Source of the DNA: Lotus japonicus
Lineage: Eukaryota; Streptophyta; Magnoliopsida; Fabales; Fabaceae
Length of the DNA stretch: 64,000 bases
Direction: 5' to 3'
Assembly (NCBI RefSeq): GCF_012489685.1
Contig: NC_080045.1
Location: forward strand, 53,333,815 to 53,397,814
Positions 12,547-25,121 of this stretch are shown piece by piece (position 1 is the first letter of the stretch; each line of letters begins with the position of its first letter). The translations under genes were made by a program, and so were the position numbers. Under the pieces are notes generated by a model. It saw only the letters and a program-made list of their open reading frames with translations. It did not search any database and was not told the origin of the DNA.

Positions 12547-12744
12547 CTTCCATGCTATTGCAGTAAAGATCTACTGACAGACTGAGTAGGGTGACCAGTT
12601 GAGACCAAATCTACAGTTTGGTTCTTCATAGCACCCAAGATTTCTTGAGGGGTCTTCTTCAATTCAGCCACAAGCCTCTTGAAAGTCTCTCTGATGTCTG
12701 TCAAAGTCAATTATGGCAGAGTTCTCTCATCAGCAAAATCAACC
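12547..12744 (-). pseudogene. captured phosphoenolpyruvate carboxylase exon
   Basis: The minus-strand frame reads VDFADERTLP, stop, then [40 protein letters not shown], stop, HGR. This matches the conserved PEPC segment FADE...DIEETFK...NQTVDLVxTAHPTQSxRRSLLQKHGR, which includes the catalytic His loop. The acceptor (CACTTAG, exon start 12744) and donor (GAAG/GTCTGT, exon end 12547) of the source exon appear preserved, with intron-like sequence on both sides. Two in-frame stops (one replacing the Lys codon of QKHGR) and the TAHPT-to-TGHPT change show it does not make enzyme. It is the only piece of PEPC I can see in Helitron A. Confidence 0.85.
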
Positions 12745-15700
12745 CTAAGTGTGAGGAACCCATGGCAAGGTCTCTACATCAATATTGACGGACCGCTAAT
12801 AACCATAATGTGATGCGATGACATTCTCCATCCTTCTGCAAAGGAATAAGATAGTTTGGTTGTTTTCTGCGATATAAGATGCAGCATGTACTTATTAGCA
12901 ACTCATTCTTGTTTATCCCTAGAATGATAGTACTCCTAGTTGTGGAAGATTCAAATAAAACTAATTTTGCACTTAATAAAGCAATGACAGAATTATAACT
13001 ACCTTCCATTCAATTTCAAGATGCATCCCATAGTATTTGTGTTAATAGAGCAAATCAATTCTTAATTATGAGCAGAATATGGATCTTACGCTAAGATGTG
13101 TGCACCAAAACTTTCCAAAGATGATACATAGGACTGGTACAAAGCATGTAATGTTGATTCATAGGATCTCGTTCATAATTAATAGGAAGTGTATCTATTG
13201 TAACCACATTCATTACCCAAACTTTCAAATCCTTCAAAGTTGCAGCAAACCTAAAATTCAAAAGACAGGCAAAGATGTCAAGTACAGGAGGCAAAAATAA
13301 GAGGTTAATATAATGTAGAGCAACATTGAAACAATTTTACTCACCCTCCATGGATCGATCTCATATCCATAACATCCCACATATTGGACTATTGAATTCC
13401 CATCCCATTTAGATAAGACTTGGAAACTACATGCTTCCAGTATTCAAAATCAACAGTAATAACAACTCAAAGGAAGTGATTAAAATCAAGTATAGTTACT
13501 CCAGCCAAGATCAATTGAATACCTACATCAATAATCAGTTATGAGTTAATATTAGCTTATCTCTAGAAAATGATATAAACACATGGGATCAATCATCCTT
13601 CTACGAAATAAGTTAACTAAATTACCATGAAATGAATTAGTTTTACCTATTGTCTACAATGAACCCAGATAAACAGATTGAAGCAAATACCCACTTGAAA
13701 CTGGTTCAGCTTAGAAAATTGCTCAGTAATGAACATAAAGGCAAGAGCTTAATGAATTATGCAGTTTGCAATTAAATAACACCATGACTAAAACTAAAAG
13801 AAAACTGAGGCTAATGACAGAAGTGAACATAAGTAGACTTGGAATAATAATCCTTTTAGGTGGGAGAAAGAGGTGAATTGGAGAGTACTCAAATTCATCC
13901 ACTCAAGTTCATTGCCGCATCATATGTACTTTAGCTAATTCTATAGTGGATCATGTTTAGAACTTCTCCACCCATGAACCATGTTTTTACTACTAAAATT
14001 CAGTACATGGTATTAGGAATATGCTCCTTATGGTCTAATGTTTTTTGCAGGAAAGCTGTTTTAACTCACATAAAAATGCACATTGAGGTATAGAGGTCGA
14101 AATTTTTTTGGAAATTTAATGTTAGAAATTTGAGCATGAGTGATATATGTGTTTTGGTAAATAACTTAAGTAAGTGTTTATTGCCTAAACTCTTTTCACA
14201 TAAGATCTTATTGATAAGATAATCTAAGAAACTTATTGGAATAGGCCTAAAATAGCTTATAAGTCGATGTATGTCAATTCATAAGCTAATCTAAGCAGCT
14301 TCTGAAAATAAGTTCGAAACTACCAGTGTTTTCTTTTAGTAGGCAAGCTAAAAATCAGTCCTTATGAACCCTGACTAAAAAAACAATTAATATATGAGTG
14401 TAAAAATATAAGATCATAGTAATTTTCATAATCTGAACTCTGAAGCACTCAATGAAAACCAGAACAGTGTAAAAAAAATTATCAATAGAAGTGTGAGCCT
14501 TATGACAGAGAGTAAACGCTAAAAAATTTATATAAAAACATGGACACACAGAAAGAAAAAAGTAGAAGTTTGATCCTTATGATAGAGAGTAAAAGAAAAA
14601 TTCTAATTAGTCTTGCAATTATCAATCAATAATTTTGACATTAGATAAAATGTATCAGTGTACACATACACGTGCAAAACCAGAAACCACCACCATTCAT
14701 TTAGACACTGAATAAAAAATAAGAAGAGATGAAAGCATGAATCAAAGCCAATGAAGTTGATACCAAAAACATGTCGCTACTGCTGCAGCCAACTATCATT
14801 TTGAAACCAGGTTTTATTAAGTCTACAAAGTAATCCAGTTATTGATTCTAAATGACAGATTGATTACAGGATTAAAATCACTTTAAAGTAATCCATAATT
14901 GATCAAAGGATTCTAAATCCAATTATTCTCTTCCAAGGTTAATTTCAGCGCTTTTGATTGAAAGCCTACAAAGTAATCCAGCCTATAAAGCCTACAAATT
15001 ATCATTGGATCTAAATGAAAATTATGCTAAATAAATTTCCAGAGGAAATACTTAGGTGAGTCACAAAATTAGGAGACAGTCAATATTTTATTTTGAAGGA
15101 TCAAATGACTGATTCATTCTTGAACCCAAAGCTTACATTACCCACCCTTGTCTTTTAAGCAACAACTAATACCAATTGAAAACACACCTTGGAAGAGAAC
15201 CATGACAAGTGTCTCTATGAACTTTTACCATTATAATTATTATAATTGTTTGAAGCTATATTTCTGAACTCTAATTCTTAATTGTATTCACAATATCAGG
15301 ATGAGAAGCAATAACACAGCAAGAGTTTCGTATATATATATACCAATATGTACTACCAGAAGTTTGAGAAGATAGAAAAATAGGGAAATTAAAGAACTCT
15401 TACATGTTCCAGGAAGCAACTACATAATTTTGGTATCATTGATTGCTGCACATTTGCTTCAATCTTCTCACCCTACAAAATAACAAAAATAGTATAGACT
15501 CATTGGATGAACACAGATAAAAACAGATGATATTTAATATTCCTGCATATTTGGATTTTGAGAGGTTTGAATGAGGATTGTGTGAAATGTAGTGGAGTGA
15601 ATTGTGGTGCAGCAAAGGTTGTGTAAATGGTGCTGGAGTGAGGGTTGTGTGAGAATTTATAGACAAACGGATCTGATAAAAAAATTCAAAGAAGAAGAGA

Positions 15701-16068
15701 TTGTGCATTCCACATATAACCCTAGACCTAAAAACCTAATCCCAACTTCAAATCAGAGTGGAAATGACAGATGCATATCAAAATGGAAATGACAAATGCA
15801 TGAATAACTGATGAACCCAACCTAACCACGGGTAATAGTTGCAAATCAAGTACCAAATCACCCAATCTAATAAAAAATATCAGATTAAAAATTCAAATAA
15901 AGGACAAATTTAGGAGAAACGAAAGAGATGTGCTCAGCTACAGTCAATGGAGAACTGTTACGAAACTTACCCACGTATTGGTTGAAGGATTGACGTGAAA
16001 GCCAGCACCGGAGAAGCCATGAGAAGAAGCCGCAGATCGTGGAAAGCAGATCTTCTGGTCAAGGTGAC

Positions 16069-16199
16069 ATGATTGCCAGCTAGGGTTGAAGGGAGATTGG
16101 AGGCGGAAGAGAAACGAAAGATGATGAATTGTACGGCAGAGTGGGTAGAAAGGAGAGGAAACACGCGATTGCCAGCTAGGGTTGATGAGAGATTGGAGA
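16069..16199. repeat. short direct repeats near Helitron A 5' end
   Basis: GATTGCCAGCTAGGGTTGA followed by AGAGATTGGAG-like sequence occurs at 16069 and again at 16168, about 99 bp apart. The flanking bases between the two copies are not repeated. It sits within 300 bp of the Helitron 5' end. Confidence 0.6.
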
Positions 16200-16929
16200 G
16201 AAACAGTGCTGAAGCGGAAACGACATCATTTTCAACTTTCAGAGTGAAAAAAAAATAAAAAAAGGTCAGAAAGCAGGACAGGTGTCGCTACTCCATTGGA
16301 GGTCTTTTAGCTACAGTGAAAAGGAGGTTCACAGATAAGAAGTAGTAGATATTTCTCCTTTTTATTATGAGAAATTGACCATGATGTAATCACTGTGTAT
16401 TTGCATGTGTTATGGTAAATTGATTCTTTCTATTATTTTAGCATGCTTAAGATTGAATTTTACCACGTGTTGTAGTCAATTATCTTATTTTAAAAAATGT
16501 ATTTGCTCTGTTCTTGAGTAAACTTGATACTTCAAATAATTAGGCAATCGCAAGGCATATCAAAGGCATGATTCATTCATATTTCCACTTTTTTTCATTT
16601 CATATCTTTAACATTTTCTTCTCCTTTGTTCTTATCTTTCTCTTCTTTTTCACCCCATACACATATAATGGGCCACATAGACCATATTATAATTAACAAA
16701 TATGTCATACGTACAGTTAAAACAAATTCATAACTCAAAATAAAGATATATAAGAAGGCTGTATTTAAAATTGTACGAGGATAAATCAACCTTGCAACTT
16801 GCACAGGACAACAGAGAAATAATATTGCAGGGGAATGATAGAAATGTTTAACATCATAGAATTCATTCACACAAGCAAAGCTATCCTTCAAGTAGCAGCA
16901 TAACATTGATATTTTAGTTTATTTACAGC

Positions 16930-17003
16930 TTAGGTTTTGGCAGTCTCTTATATCCAATCCCTATTTGCAAAACTACATTTTGAACTTGGTTCTCATAGTG
17001 TTA
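16930..17003 (+). pseudogene. F-box gene relic (copy A)
   Basis: The sequence TTTTGGCAGTCTCTTATATC to TTGAACTTGGTTCTCATAGT closely follows bases of the F-box gene coding for KFWRSLISDPHFAKSHFELGAHS, with frame-breaking changes. It is a short remnant of another F-box copy, shared with segment B. Confidence 0.7.
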
Positions 17004-18261
17004 ATCCATAGAATAGTGTTAATTAATTTTCACTTTTCACTTTTAGTGTTGTGAGGTTGTGCTGTTAATTATAATTTTTAATAATAAATAATATATCTTA
17101 TAGTAAATTAATATTATTTGATTATTATCGATTCAACTATTTTTGAAACATTTAAGTTTTAAACCTTTAATCGGTATTTTGACCGGTTCAATATTTTGGT
17201 TCAGTTTTAAAAATACTGGTATAAATTATAAAGTGTGGATATTGATGACTAATTCTTAGGGGCTGAATACAATATATTTGGACATGCTCACTTAGTGCAA
17301 GTTTGATTTAGGGTTAGAATTAATGAGACCGAGAAATTAACACATTATGTTGAACATGAATCAAAGATATAAGATTTTAACACGTTAACATTCACGAAAA
17401 AGAAAATATAGAGTAAAAAATAAAAATTTATTAAGAAAAACCCCTCCATGTTTGAAAGGTGAGATAAGGTGAAATTACATAATACACTTATTTTTTCTTC
17501 TCTATGACGAACGCATAGTCGCAAGTGCGTGTCAAAATAATTCTGCAATTAAATTGATAGTGCAGTACAAAGTGTAACACCATGATCACTTTCTTGACTT
17601 AAGTGACTTATAAACAAAATTCAGAGATGAAAGCAAGTAAGAGGGTTGATTGATTATCAAGCAGTATATCAACCAATTGGATTATCAAATTGGAAAAACG
17701 TTAGTCTACGGGTTGTAATAGTCAAGTGCAACAAAACCTTCACCGGTCACAGGAGATTAATTCAATTATTTATTCAAGTATCTGAGTAGAAACTCAACTC
17801 ACAATTGTGAGTTGGAATCCTAAATCCTCTACCGGACGATCGTCCAATATTTGATTTGTTCATGTTAAGAAAGAGACATCGTCCCCTCAAAGTACAAGAA
17901 CGGTCTTAAGAGACAAGATCATCAAAGTAAACAACCAATCAGTGTTAGAGATGTACATACCTTTGATAACAGTATTCACCATCGCTTCACTGATTCACTC
18001 GCTTAGATAAGACAAATAGAACAGAATAAAACTTTGAATTCATACGTCATGAATAGAACGCATATTCAAACATGTGTAAAAATTATAAATCAACTTTAAA
18101 TAAAAAGATGAATTACTATTAAGGGAAAAATCTCAGATATGCAAACGCATGAAAATTAAGAACCCTCATACTAACATAAAAGTTGAGCAAGCCATAAGAA
18201 AAATAACTAAAATAAGGATTAGAAGAAAAGAGGTGAGATGAGGTGCCTAACAAGAGTCTCA
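17004..18261. other. duplicated spacer (copy A)
   Basis: AT-rich, collinear with B. It includes the empty sites for two MITEs found in B: GTGTTAGAGATG near 17945 for the Tourist-like element and CAAGCAGTATATC near 17665 for a Stowaway element. No gene seen. Confidence 0.5.
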
Positions 18262-19651
18262 ACTAGCCTATTTATTTTTTTAGAAAGCACAAATTTATAT
18301 TAGATGGAAAAGGTTCATAATAAAAATTAAGTGAGCAACATCCCCTCCTATAATACACAAGGAAGCCTAAAATCAAATTGATTTGGTGCATCAACTTGTA
18401 AAGAAACTATTGAAACACAACACCTAAAACACACCTGCAATTTGGATAAACCCCAAGCAATAGGGAATTAGCGAAAGCCTCATAACCCGACAAAAATTGA
18501 ATCCATCCCGCCATAGGAGGGGACGCAAATCAGGACGGGACAACGACTTGAAAGCGAAAACATAAAAACCACCCAAGAAATCAGTCGCGATGCTGATTTG
18601 GCCGGACCAGCAAACCGGACAACGAGATCAGAGCGGAGTCACAACCACCTAAACAACATCACCCTGGAAACACCATTGTCGACCTCAACATCACCTGCCT
18701 AGAACTTTCTACTCTTCAAGTAAAATCTTTTTTTTTGGAAAGCAAGAAAGATACTGAATGAAGTGCATAAAAACCAACTGATGCAATACAGTGAGATGTG
18801 TATTTATCAACTTGAAATAGCACGAATCTGCATAAGCTCCTCTAGAAAATCATCAAGCTTCTCAAAAGTGTTGTTTGGTCTTACCACCTCATGTGCAATG
18901 TTCCCCTTGCAGGCCAACTTGCGTATAAAATTCAAACTGTCATGTGAAAACCCAGCTTCTTCGAGAACCTTGATGACCAAATCACTATCAGTACCTATAT
19001 CTTCCCCAGCAAACAGAACGCTTGTGAAGCCAAGAAAACGGCTCCATAGTCACTGCCATGAATCAACACCAAAGACAAGGGCGAAAAGAGCACACCGCCA
19101 ACACTGAGGCACCAAAACCGCAAGGGAAAAACAGGGGAAAGAAAACAGAGATCGACCACTCTGTAGGATCTCCAACAGAACTCGACCTAAAACCCAAGGT
19201 CGGTACCAACCTCCAACGCAACTTCAAAGCTCTCAACGAGACATGATGAAGACAAACCATATCTAAGAAAAACACCTCAGCATACGACAGAAGAGAGTTG
19301 GTAAAACGGAAGGACTGACGGCTGGATGGAAGGGTGGCACAAGAAGCACAAAAATCCGCAGCACAGCAAGCCCAAGGGAGGCGAACACGACCCAGATCGC
19401 GCGATCCGAATCTTCGCCGCCGTGACAGGAAGAGCGACCGCCACCTTATTGAAAACTGAAAGGTGAAGGAAGGGAGAAGGGCAGCCAACGTAAGACACGA
19501 AACAAACAAAGGGGTTGGCGGGTTGCCGCCACAACACGGTGGCGCGGCAAACACCCAGAGGAATAAGGTCAGGAGCGTAAAAGGAGAGAGAGGGAGTTGC
19601 GAAAACACACAACTGTGTAAATATTCACTGAAATTTTGATGACTAGCCTAT
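18262..19651 (-). mobile_element. LINE insertion(s), 5'-truncated, with target duplication
   Basis: On the minus strand the element ends TTTGTGCTTTCTAAAAAAAT (poly-A at 18275-18281). It is flanked by the 10-bp duplication ACTAGCCTAT (18262-18271 and 19642-19651). A second LINE-like 3' end with an A9 tail lies at about 18727-18736 on the same strand, suggesting two joined or nested copies. The GC-rich part at 18900-19610 has an open minus-strand frame at 19063-19608 that I cannot assign. No RT domain is visible. Confidence 0.7.
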
Positions 19652-19652
19652 G

Positions 19653-19720
19653 GAGAGTGCACAATTGATAGCTTGTGTAAGGTTACACAAGCTACTTTTG
19701 ACCTGCAATAGCAGGTTTAG
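19653..19720 (+). repeat. left terminus of MULE with two dyads
   Basis: Contains a 10-bp-stem hairpin GCTTGTGTAA-GG-TTACACAAGC (19671-19692) followed by CTACTTTTG and a second dyad ACCTG-N5-CAGGT (19701-19715). Both are mirrored, with different bases, at the right end. Confidence 0.8.
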
Positions 19721-21049
19721 CAGGTAATTGATATTTTTTGAAAAATAAAATAATTAATAAATTATAATATAATTAGTAAAATAGTTAGTTAATAATTAAT
19801 TAATTATAGTTAAGTGGGTGTGGTAATTTTTTCAGTTACCTATTCAGTAAAAAAAAAAAAAAAAAAAAATTTAAGTTAAACATTAATCATTAACAAAATA
19901 ATTTCATCCATTCCTTTCACCTTTCACCTTCAGTAACAAAATTCACCTTTCATTTTTTCAATATTGTCCAAACCTGATTGAATCTAGATACATCCCCTCA
20001 TTCATGTTCATCATCTCCAGTTAGGTTACGCCTACTTCCAAACCCCCAAACCCGATTCTCCTCTTTCACTCAAACCCCCAAACCCCCAAACCCGATTCTC
20101 CATCGTGACCTCCATCTGTCGTCAGTTCCATCGTGACCATAGTGCAGTAGCCTCATACACAGCAACGATGATGTAGCCTCATCCCCAAACGCGATTCTTC
20201 TCTGTTGGAGTTCCGATTAGGTAAAACTCATCCATTTCCTTCATGGTTGCTTCGATTTGGCCCTCGTGTGTTCTGGTTTGAACTGTAGCGGGAGACAGGA
20301 GACCTGATTTTGCTTTCCGTGTTTTTGGGTTGGTTGCTGGAGTTGATCATGTCTTCTAATACCCAGGAGTCTCGGTCCAACTGTCATAATGATGAGCCCC
20401 CACTGCAGTCCCCAGTTCAGGTAACTACTAATGCCCCTGGTCCCTGTCTTCTAGCAGCTAAGTTCTGAAAATTACATAGCTGGGTTAGGAAGTTGTGTTT
20501 TACCTGCATTTGATACCTGCATTTAAGTTGTGGTTGTTAATTTGTAATCAAGGATTCTGAAAATTCCATAGCTGTGTTATGCTTTGTGTGGAAAAATAAG
20601 TTCTGAAAATTACATACTGCGTGTGACAATTAATTTTTATTGGTTGATTGCACTGCCTGCCAGGATGCACAAGATGTTCTAGTGCAAGAACATCATCTCA
20701 CTCGGGCAGTTTGCTCTCTTGGTGAAGAGGAAGAAGGGTCATTTGGAGAACATGAAGAAGATGGGAGTGATGAAGAAGATTGTAGTAATGAAGAAGATGG
20801 GAGTGATGGAGAAGATGGGATTGATGAAGAAGATGGGAGTGATGAAGAAGATGGGAGTGATGAACAAGCTGTTGAGGAACAAGTTCATGATACGGCTGAA
20901 ACTGAAATTGCTATCAATGGTTTAGAAGACTTGGGGGGGTGTAATTTTCAAAGAACTATCTGTGAATGACATTCTTAGATATCACTTTCCGGATCGCGAA
21001 GTTGGTTACTTGTTCTATAGTTGGTATACTCGGATGCACGGATTGATGG

Positions 21050-22597
21050 TGTGAAAAACGACTAGAAGGGGGGGTTGAATAGCGTGTTCAATATAAAAAC
21101 TTTCCCCTTAAGATTTAAAGTAAATCTTTTCGGTTTCTCTACGATAGATGGTGCAGCGGATAAAGATAGAGAGAAGAGAGAAGCACACAAGTATTTTATC
21201 CTGGTTCACTTGATAAATCCCTCAAGCTAATCCAGTCCACCCGTTAAGGTGATTTCTTCCTTCTTAGAATGAAGACAATCCACTAATCAGATAATTGTTA
21301 CAACTGCACTTGAAACCTACAAGTGACTAACAATACACTGACTTAGCTCACACTAAGATTCACTCTCTTAGTCTTCTCTAGGATCCGATCAACCTTGATC
21401 TCCTAAAGGAATCACCACTAAGATTCACTCTCTTAGTCTTCTTAAGGATACTGACCTACCCGGTCCCTTAAGGAAAATCAAACAACTGTTTGAGGTTGGT
21501 GTTTACAAAGGTTTGCTTCTAAATAAGCTGAGTGTAAACTAAATAAGAACAGATGAAGAAAGTAGAAGCTTGAATCTTTTCTTGTATTGCAGCTCTTGAT
21601 CTCTCTCTCTATTTGCTTTCTTCTTTTTCTTCAGCCTTTTATAGTCCAAGGTGCAAAGGATATTTCTGTTGAGAGAATATGACCGTTGGAGGGCATTTCT
21701 GGAACTTCCAGAACCTGCTGTGGCTGAACCTTGGTAGGTAGGCTTTTCAGAATAGTACACTGCTCTTGTACTTCTTGATAGAGACATTTGCCTTTAACCA
21801 TTGACTTCTGATCAGAGGAATGCTTCGTGTTGGAACTTGTGAAGCTTGGTGATCAGAGTCAGAGGGATGCTTGGATCCTCTGACCTTCGTAACTTCTGCT
21901 TCTGGACCTTCAGAGCTTCTGGACCTTCAGAGCCTCTGGTCCCTCAGAGCTTCTGGTCTTCAGATCTTCTGATCCTCAGATCTTCTGATCCTCTGATCTT
22001 CTGATCCTCTGATCCTCAGATCCTCTGATCTTCAGATCTTCTGATCTTCAGATCCTCTGATCCTCAGATCCTCTGATCTTTAGATCTTCTGATCTTCAGA
22101 ACTTCTGACGAATATATCTTCTGGTGTCAGAATCAGAACCTGTTTGTCAAAACACTCAAGACAAACATTAGAGTATCATAGTTGTTCATCCACAAATAAA
22201 TACTTGTTATCATCAAAACATAGAGTTGTACCACATGACCAAATCTTGATCTTACAATCTCCCCCTTTTTGATGATGACAAAACCATGTATTTTGATGAA
22301 CAACTCTAAACAAATAAACTGAATACACTCAGAGTATAAGGTATCAGAGTTAAAACTTATCCTGATGTGTATAGTTTTTCTTGCTCCTTCTGAATCCAAG
22401 ACTCGTGCTTGATTCTGAGCTAAGCTCCCCCTGAATCTAATACTTAATATCAACGTTAGTAATATCTAGATTCTGAGCTAAATAATATAGGAGTTGTCAA
22501 GATACTATCAGTTCTCCCCCTTTTTGTCATAAGCAAAAAGAATGAAGGTGGGAAAAAAATAGTAAGAGCATAAGACGAAATACTCCCCCTCAGAATC
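21050..22597 (-). mobile_element. SIRE/Maximus-like Ty1-copia LTR plus 3' internal fragment
   Basis: On the minus strand the LTR runs from TGTAAGATCAAG (22256) to TTTTTCACA (21050), 1207 bp with TG...CA ends. It is preceded by the polypurine tract AAAAAGGGGGAGAT (22257-22270). About 340 bp of upstream internal sequence with two more CTCCCCC-type tracts (complement) remain to 22597, then MULE coding sequence resumes. Purine tract and LTR ends fit the SIRE lineage common in legumes. The other end is missing, so this is a truncated insertion, or one followed by deletion of about 270 bp of the transposase. Confidence 0.8.
21900..22110. repeat. minisatellite inside the SIRE LTR
   Basis: Imperfect tandem array of about 10-12 bp units of the form TTCAGATC(T/C)TCTGATCC. 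Variation between CTTC and CCTC units suggests repeated slippage. It falls inside the LTR and its effect on transcription is unknown. Confidence 0.8.
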
Positions 22598-24343
22598 TGT
22601 TTGTGATGACCATAATCATGTGCTTGTTGGAGACAATTTGATTGGATTGGCACCTGCCCATAGGAAAATGAATGAGGCTGACATTACTCAATTGAATTGC
22701 TATAGGATGGCAGGAATCAACACTCCAAAAGCTTACGGTGTGTTTGCCAACCAGATGGGTGGATATCACAATGTTCCTTTTGGTCCGAGACAAATGTACA
22801 ATGAACGATTTAAAAAGAAGAAGGCCAAAGTATGTGATGCGAGAGGTGTCATTGGTTTCTTACGTAAGTTGAAGGAGAAAGATCCTGATCTGTTTTGGAA
22901 ACACACTTATAATCAGGATCGAAGGCTAGACAAGTTGTTTTGGAGTGATGGTTGCAGCCGTGACAACTATTCATTGTTTGGTGATGTGTTGGCGTTTGAT
23001 GCAACGTACAAGAAGAACAAGTACAAGCGGCCACTTGTTATATTCTCTGGGGTTAATCATCACAACCAAACAATTATATTTGCTGCTGCTCTAATTTCCA
23101 ATGAGCAAGAGGATACATATGTTTGGTTGCTTCAGAATTTGTTGGATGCAATGCACGGGAAGTTTCCAATGTCGGTGATCACAGATGGAGATCTGGCAAT
23201 GAAAAATGCGATTAGAAAGGTTTTACCAAATGCTCATCATAGGTTATGTGCTTGGCATCTTCTCCGGAATGCAGTGAGCAATGTTGCTGAACCAAAATTC
23301 ATTAAAATACTTACTAGATGCATGCTTTGGGATCTTGAAGTAGCTGAGTTTGAGAAAAAATGGTCTGAAATGGTGATTGAATGTGGATGTGAAGAGAATG
23401 AATGGGTTCAAGACTTGTATGCGCGGAAGAAGATGTGGGCTACTGCACATATGCGGGGTGACTTTTTTGCGGGCTTCCGTACGACCTCTCGAGGGTTGAG
23501 GGATTACACGCCCAGGTTGGCAAGTTTGTTGACTCATGGAATAACTTGACAGATTTTATGCACAATTTCAACCGATATTTGAGTTATCAGCGACAAAGGG
23601 AACTTGAGGCTGATTTTGCATCTATGCACGGAGACCATGTTCCTCAAACCCAACTAAAGAGACTTGAAAGGTCCGCTTCCAACCATTATACAAATAGCAT
23701 TTTCAAGCTTATCTCTAAGGGTCTTCATCGGTCAATGATGCTAAAGGTGGATCTTTACAAGGAGACTTCAAGTTCCATCATTTACTTTGTCTCGCATTTC
23801 TCCTTGTCTAGTAGGAAATGGGTTGTCTCATTGTGCCAAACAAGTGCTGTCTTTAAATGCTCTTGTATGAGGATGGAATCGCATGGTATTCCGTGCGATC
23901 ACATTCTTGCTGTATGCAGATTTTTAGACCTACCTGAAATTCCCTCAACCTTAATTATGGGGAGATGGACCAAATCAACAAAAGAGGGTCTTGACTTGCG
24001 TGGGGAACAATTGGCTTCATGGGACCCAATGGATGTTTGTAGATTTCACGTTTTGAGGGAAAACTGCAGGAGGATGGCTAAAGCAGCTTGTAGAGCACCA
24101 GATAAGTTTCGGGAAACAAATGAGATTGTTTTGAAACAGGCAAGAAAGATGGAAAAAAGTGATGATGTCGTAAAAGAACCTGTACCAAGGGTGGATAATG
24201 ATCCTGACAGGTACTTGCGTGACCCCCTCAAACACGTTAAAAAACGCATGGATAGTGCACTTGGAGAGGGGAGACGTACTACCCACTGCGGTCTTTGCGG
24301 TGATGCGGGGCATAATCGAAAAACTTGCCTAAGACAAACATAA

Positions 24344-25121
24344 TGAGGTGAGAATATTTCTGTTTTGGTCCATAATTGTGATGCTAGTTGGGTTTAAATG
24401 TGTTGAGGCTCTATCCTTTCTTTTCTCCTTTTGACATATCAATTTCCAAAACACAATCCAATTAATTAATTGTAGTAGTAATTTAATTTTGATCTTTGTA
24501 TTGTAACAGGTGTGCTGCTGGAGCATTGATGCAGTTGAAGTGCATACTTGGAGATGTAGCTGGAGATGGTCTGTTTGTACCTTACTCATATATTTGTGAT
24601 TTCATTTAGGTTTGATGATGATGGATCATAAGCCAATACATTGATGAGCTGTGGTGTGTTTGGTCTGTTTGAATTGTAATAATTCTAGTATGTGGACCCT
24701 TGTTGGTTTCATTTGTGGTACCCTTTCTGCTATTTCAAAATGTGCTGGACCAGTGGACACGCCTTAAATATAATTATAATTCTGTTTTTCCCTATTTTAC
24801 TTCACGGATTAGGCTTTTTTTTGTTAACAGGTTGTAATTTTTTTTTCTGTTTTAGCATTTTTTTTGGAGGAAGATATAGATATAGATTGGGCCTTAGAAT
24901 TTAATGGCCCAAACCGGCCCAAACAATCCAAAGAAAGTAGGGTGATTCCAGCAGCAATCCAATTAATTATTTTTAAAATCAGCTCATAAAATGTTGACGA
25001 TTAATACATGAAAAGAGAATTTTATCCTTTATTTGAACAACCAAACATTAAACTACGGAACCTTAAACTACATCCGACAAATTTAAATTAAAGCGGTGAG
25101 GATGTCGCTTTACAATAAAGT
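24344..25121. other. spacer between transposase and B3 gene
   Basis: Non-coding in my reading. It presumably holds the converging 3' ends of the plus-strand transposase and the minus-strand B3 gene. Confidence 0.4.

Larger units (their letters stand above)
10595..16349 (-). mobile_element. Helitron A (5755 bp, non-autonomous, minus orientation)
   Basis: Read on the minus strand it starts TCTACTACTTCTTATCTG (16349) and ends ACGGGTATAATCCTAG (10595), with a GTGCATCGCAC hairpin just before the end. It sits precisely between A and T. Copy B keeps the empty site (GTTAATATTA/TATATTTCTCC, junction 43546/43547). TC start, CTAG end and absence of a target duplication are the Helitron signature. No Rep/helicase reading frame is seen, so it depended on a partner for movement. 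It carries at least one captured host exon. Confidence 0.93.
4662..18271. repeat. segmental duplication copy A
   Basis: From the motif ATAACCCCC(T/A)AACCAAAAC onward this block runs collinear with 37711-51240 in the same orientation. The shared order is a MULE-MITE, LINE remnant, inverted-repeat MITE, AT-rich spacer, F-box gene, F-box relic and downstream spacer. A 5755-bp Helitron splits this copy at 10595-16349. A poly(A) run at 4742-4761 with a short local duplication is present here but not in copy B. Collinearity ends near ACTAGCCTATTT (18262-18271), where a LINE and then a Mutator-like element inserted. Confidence 0.9.
20349..24343 (+). pseudogene. FAR1/MuDR-type MULE transposase, disrupted
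   Basis: Exon 1 (20349-20420, MSSNTQESRSNC...) joins in phase to exon 2 at 20664. Exon 2 has a long Glu/Asp-rich stretch, then the start of a FAR1 DNA-binding domain (DILRYHFPDREVGYLFYSWY). A 7-G run (20934-20940) shifts the frame. At 21050 a SIRE LTR fragment replaces the middle of the FAR1 domain. Coding resumes near 22598 with VCDDHNHVLVGDN, then the MULE catalytic core (LAFDATYKKN; ITDGDLAMKNAI; CAWHLLRN). A second frameshift near 23490-23505 precedes VGKFVDSWNNLTDF. A SWIM zinc finger (CSCMRMESHGIPCDHIL, about 23858-23908) and a terminal CCHC knuckle (CGLCGDAGHNRKTC) follow. Both core Asp residues remain, but two frameshifts, the deletion and the insertion rule out a functional protein. 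Confidence 0.92.

Noticed and set aside
19063..19608. 181-codon minus-strand frame in the LINE region
   Set aside because: GC-rich, no recognisable domain, and a second long frame overlaps it. Kept only as part of the LINE description.
21900..22110. Possible CRISPR-like array from regular TCTGATC units
   Set aside because: Units are 10-12 bp with no unique spacers, in a plant LTR; it is a minisatellite.
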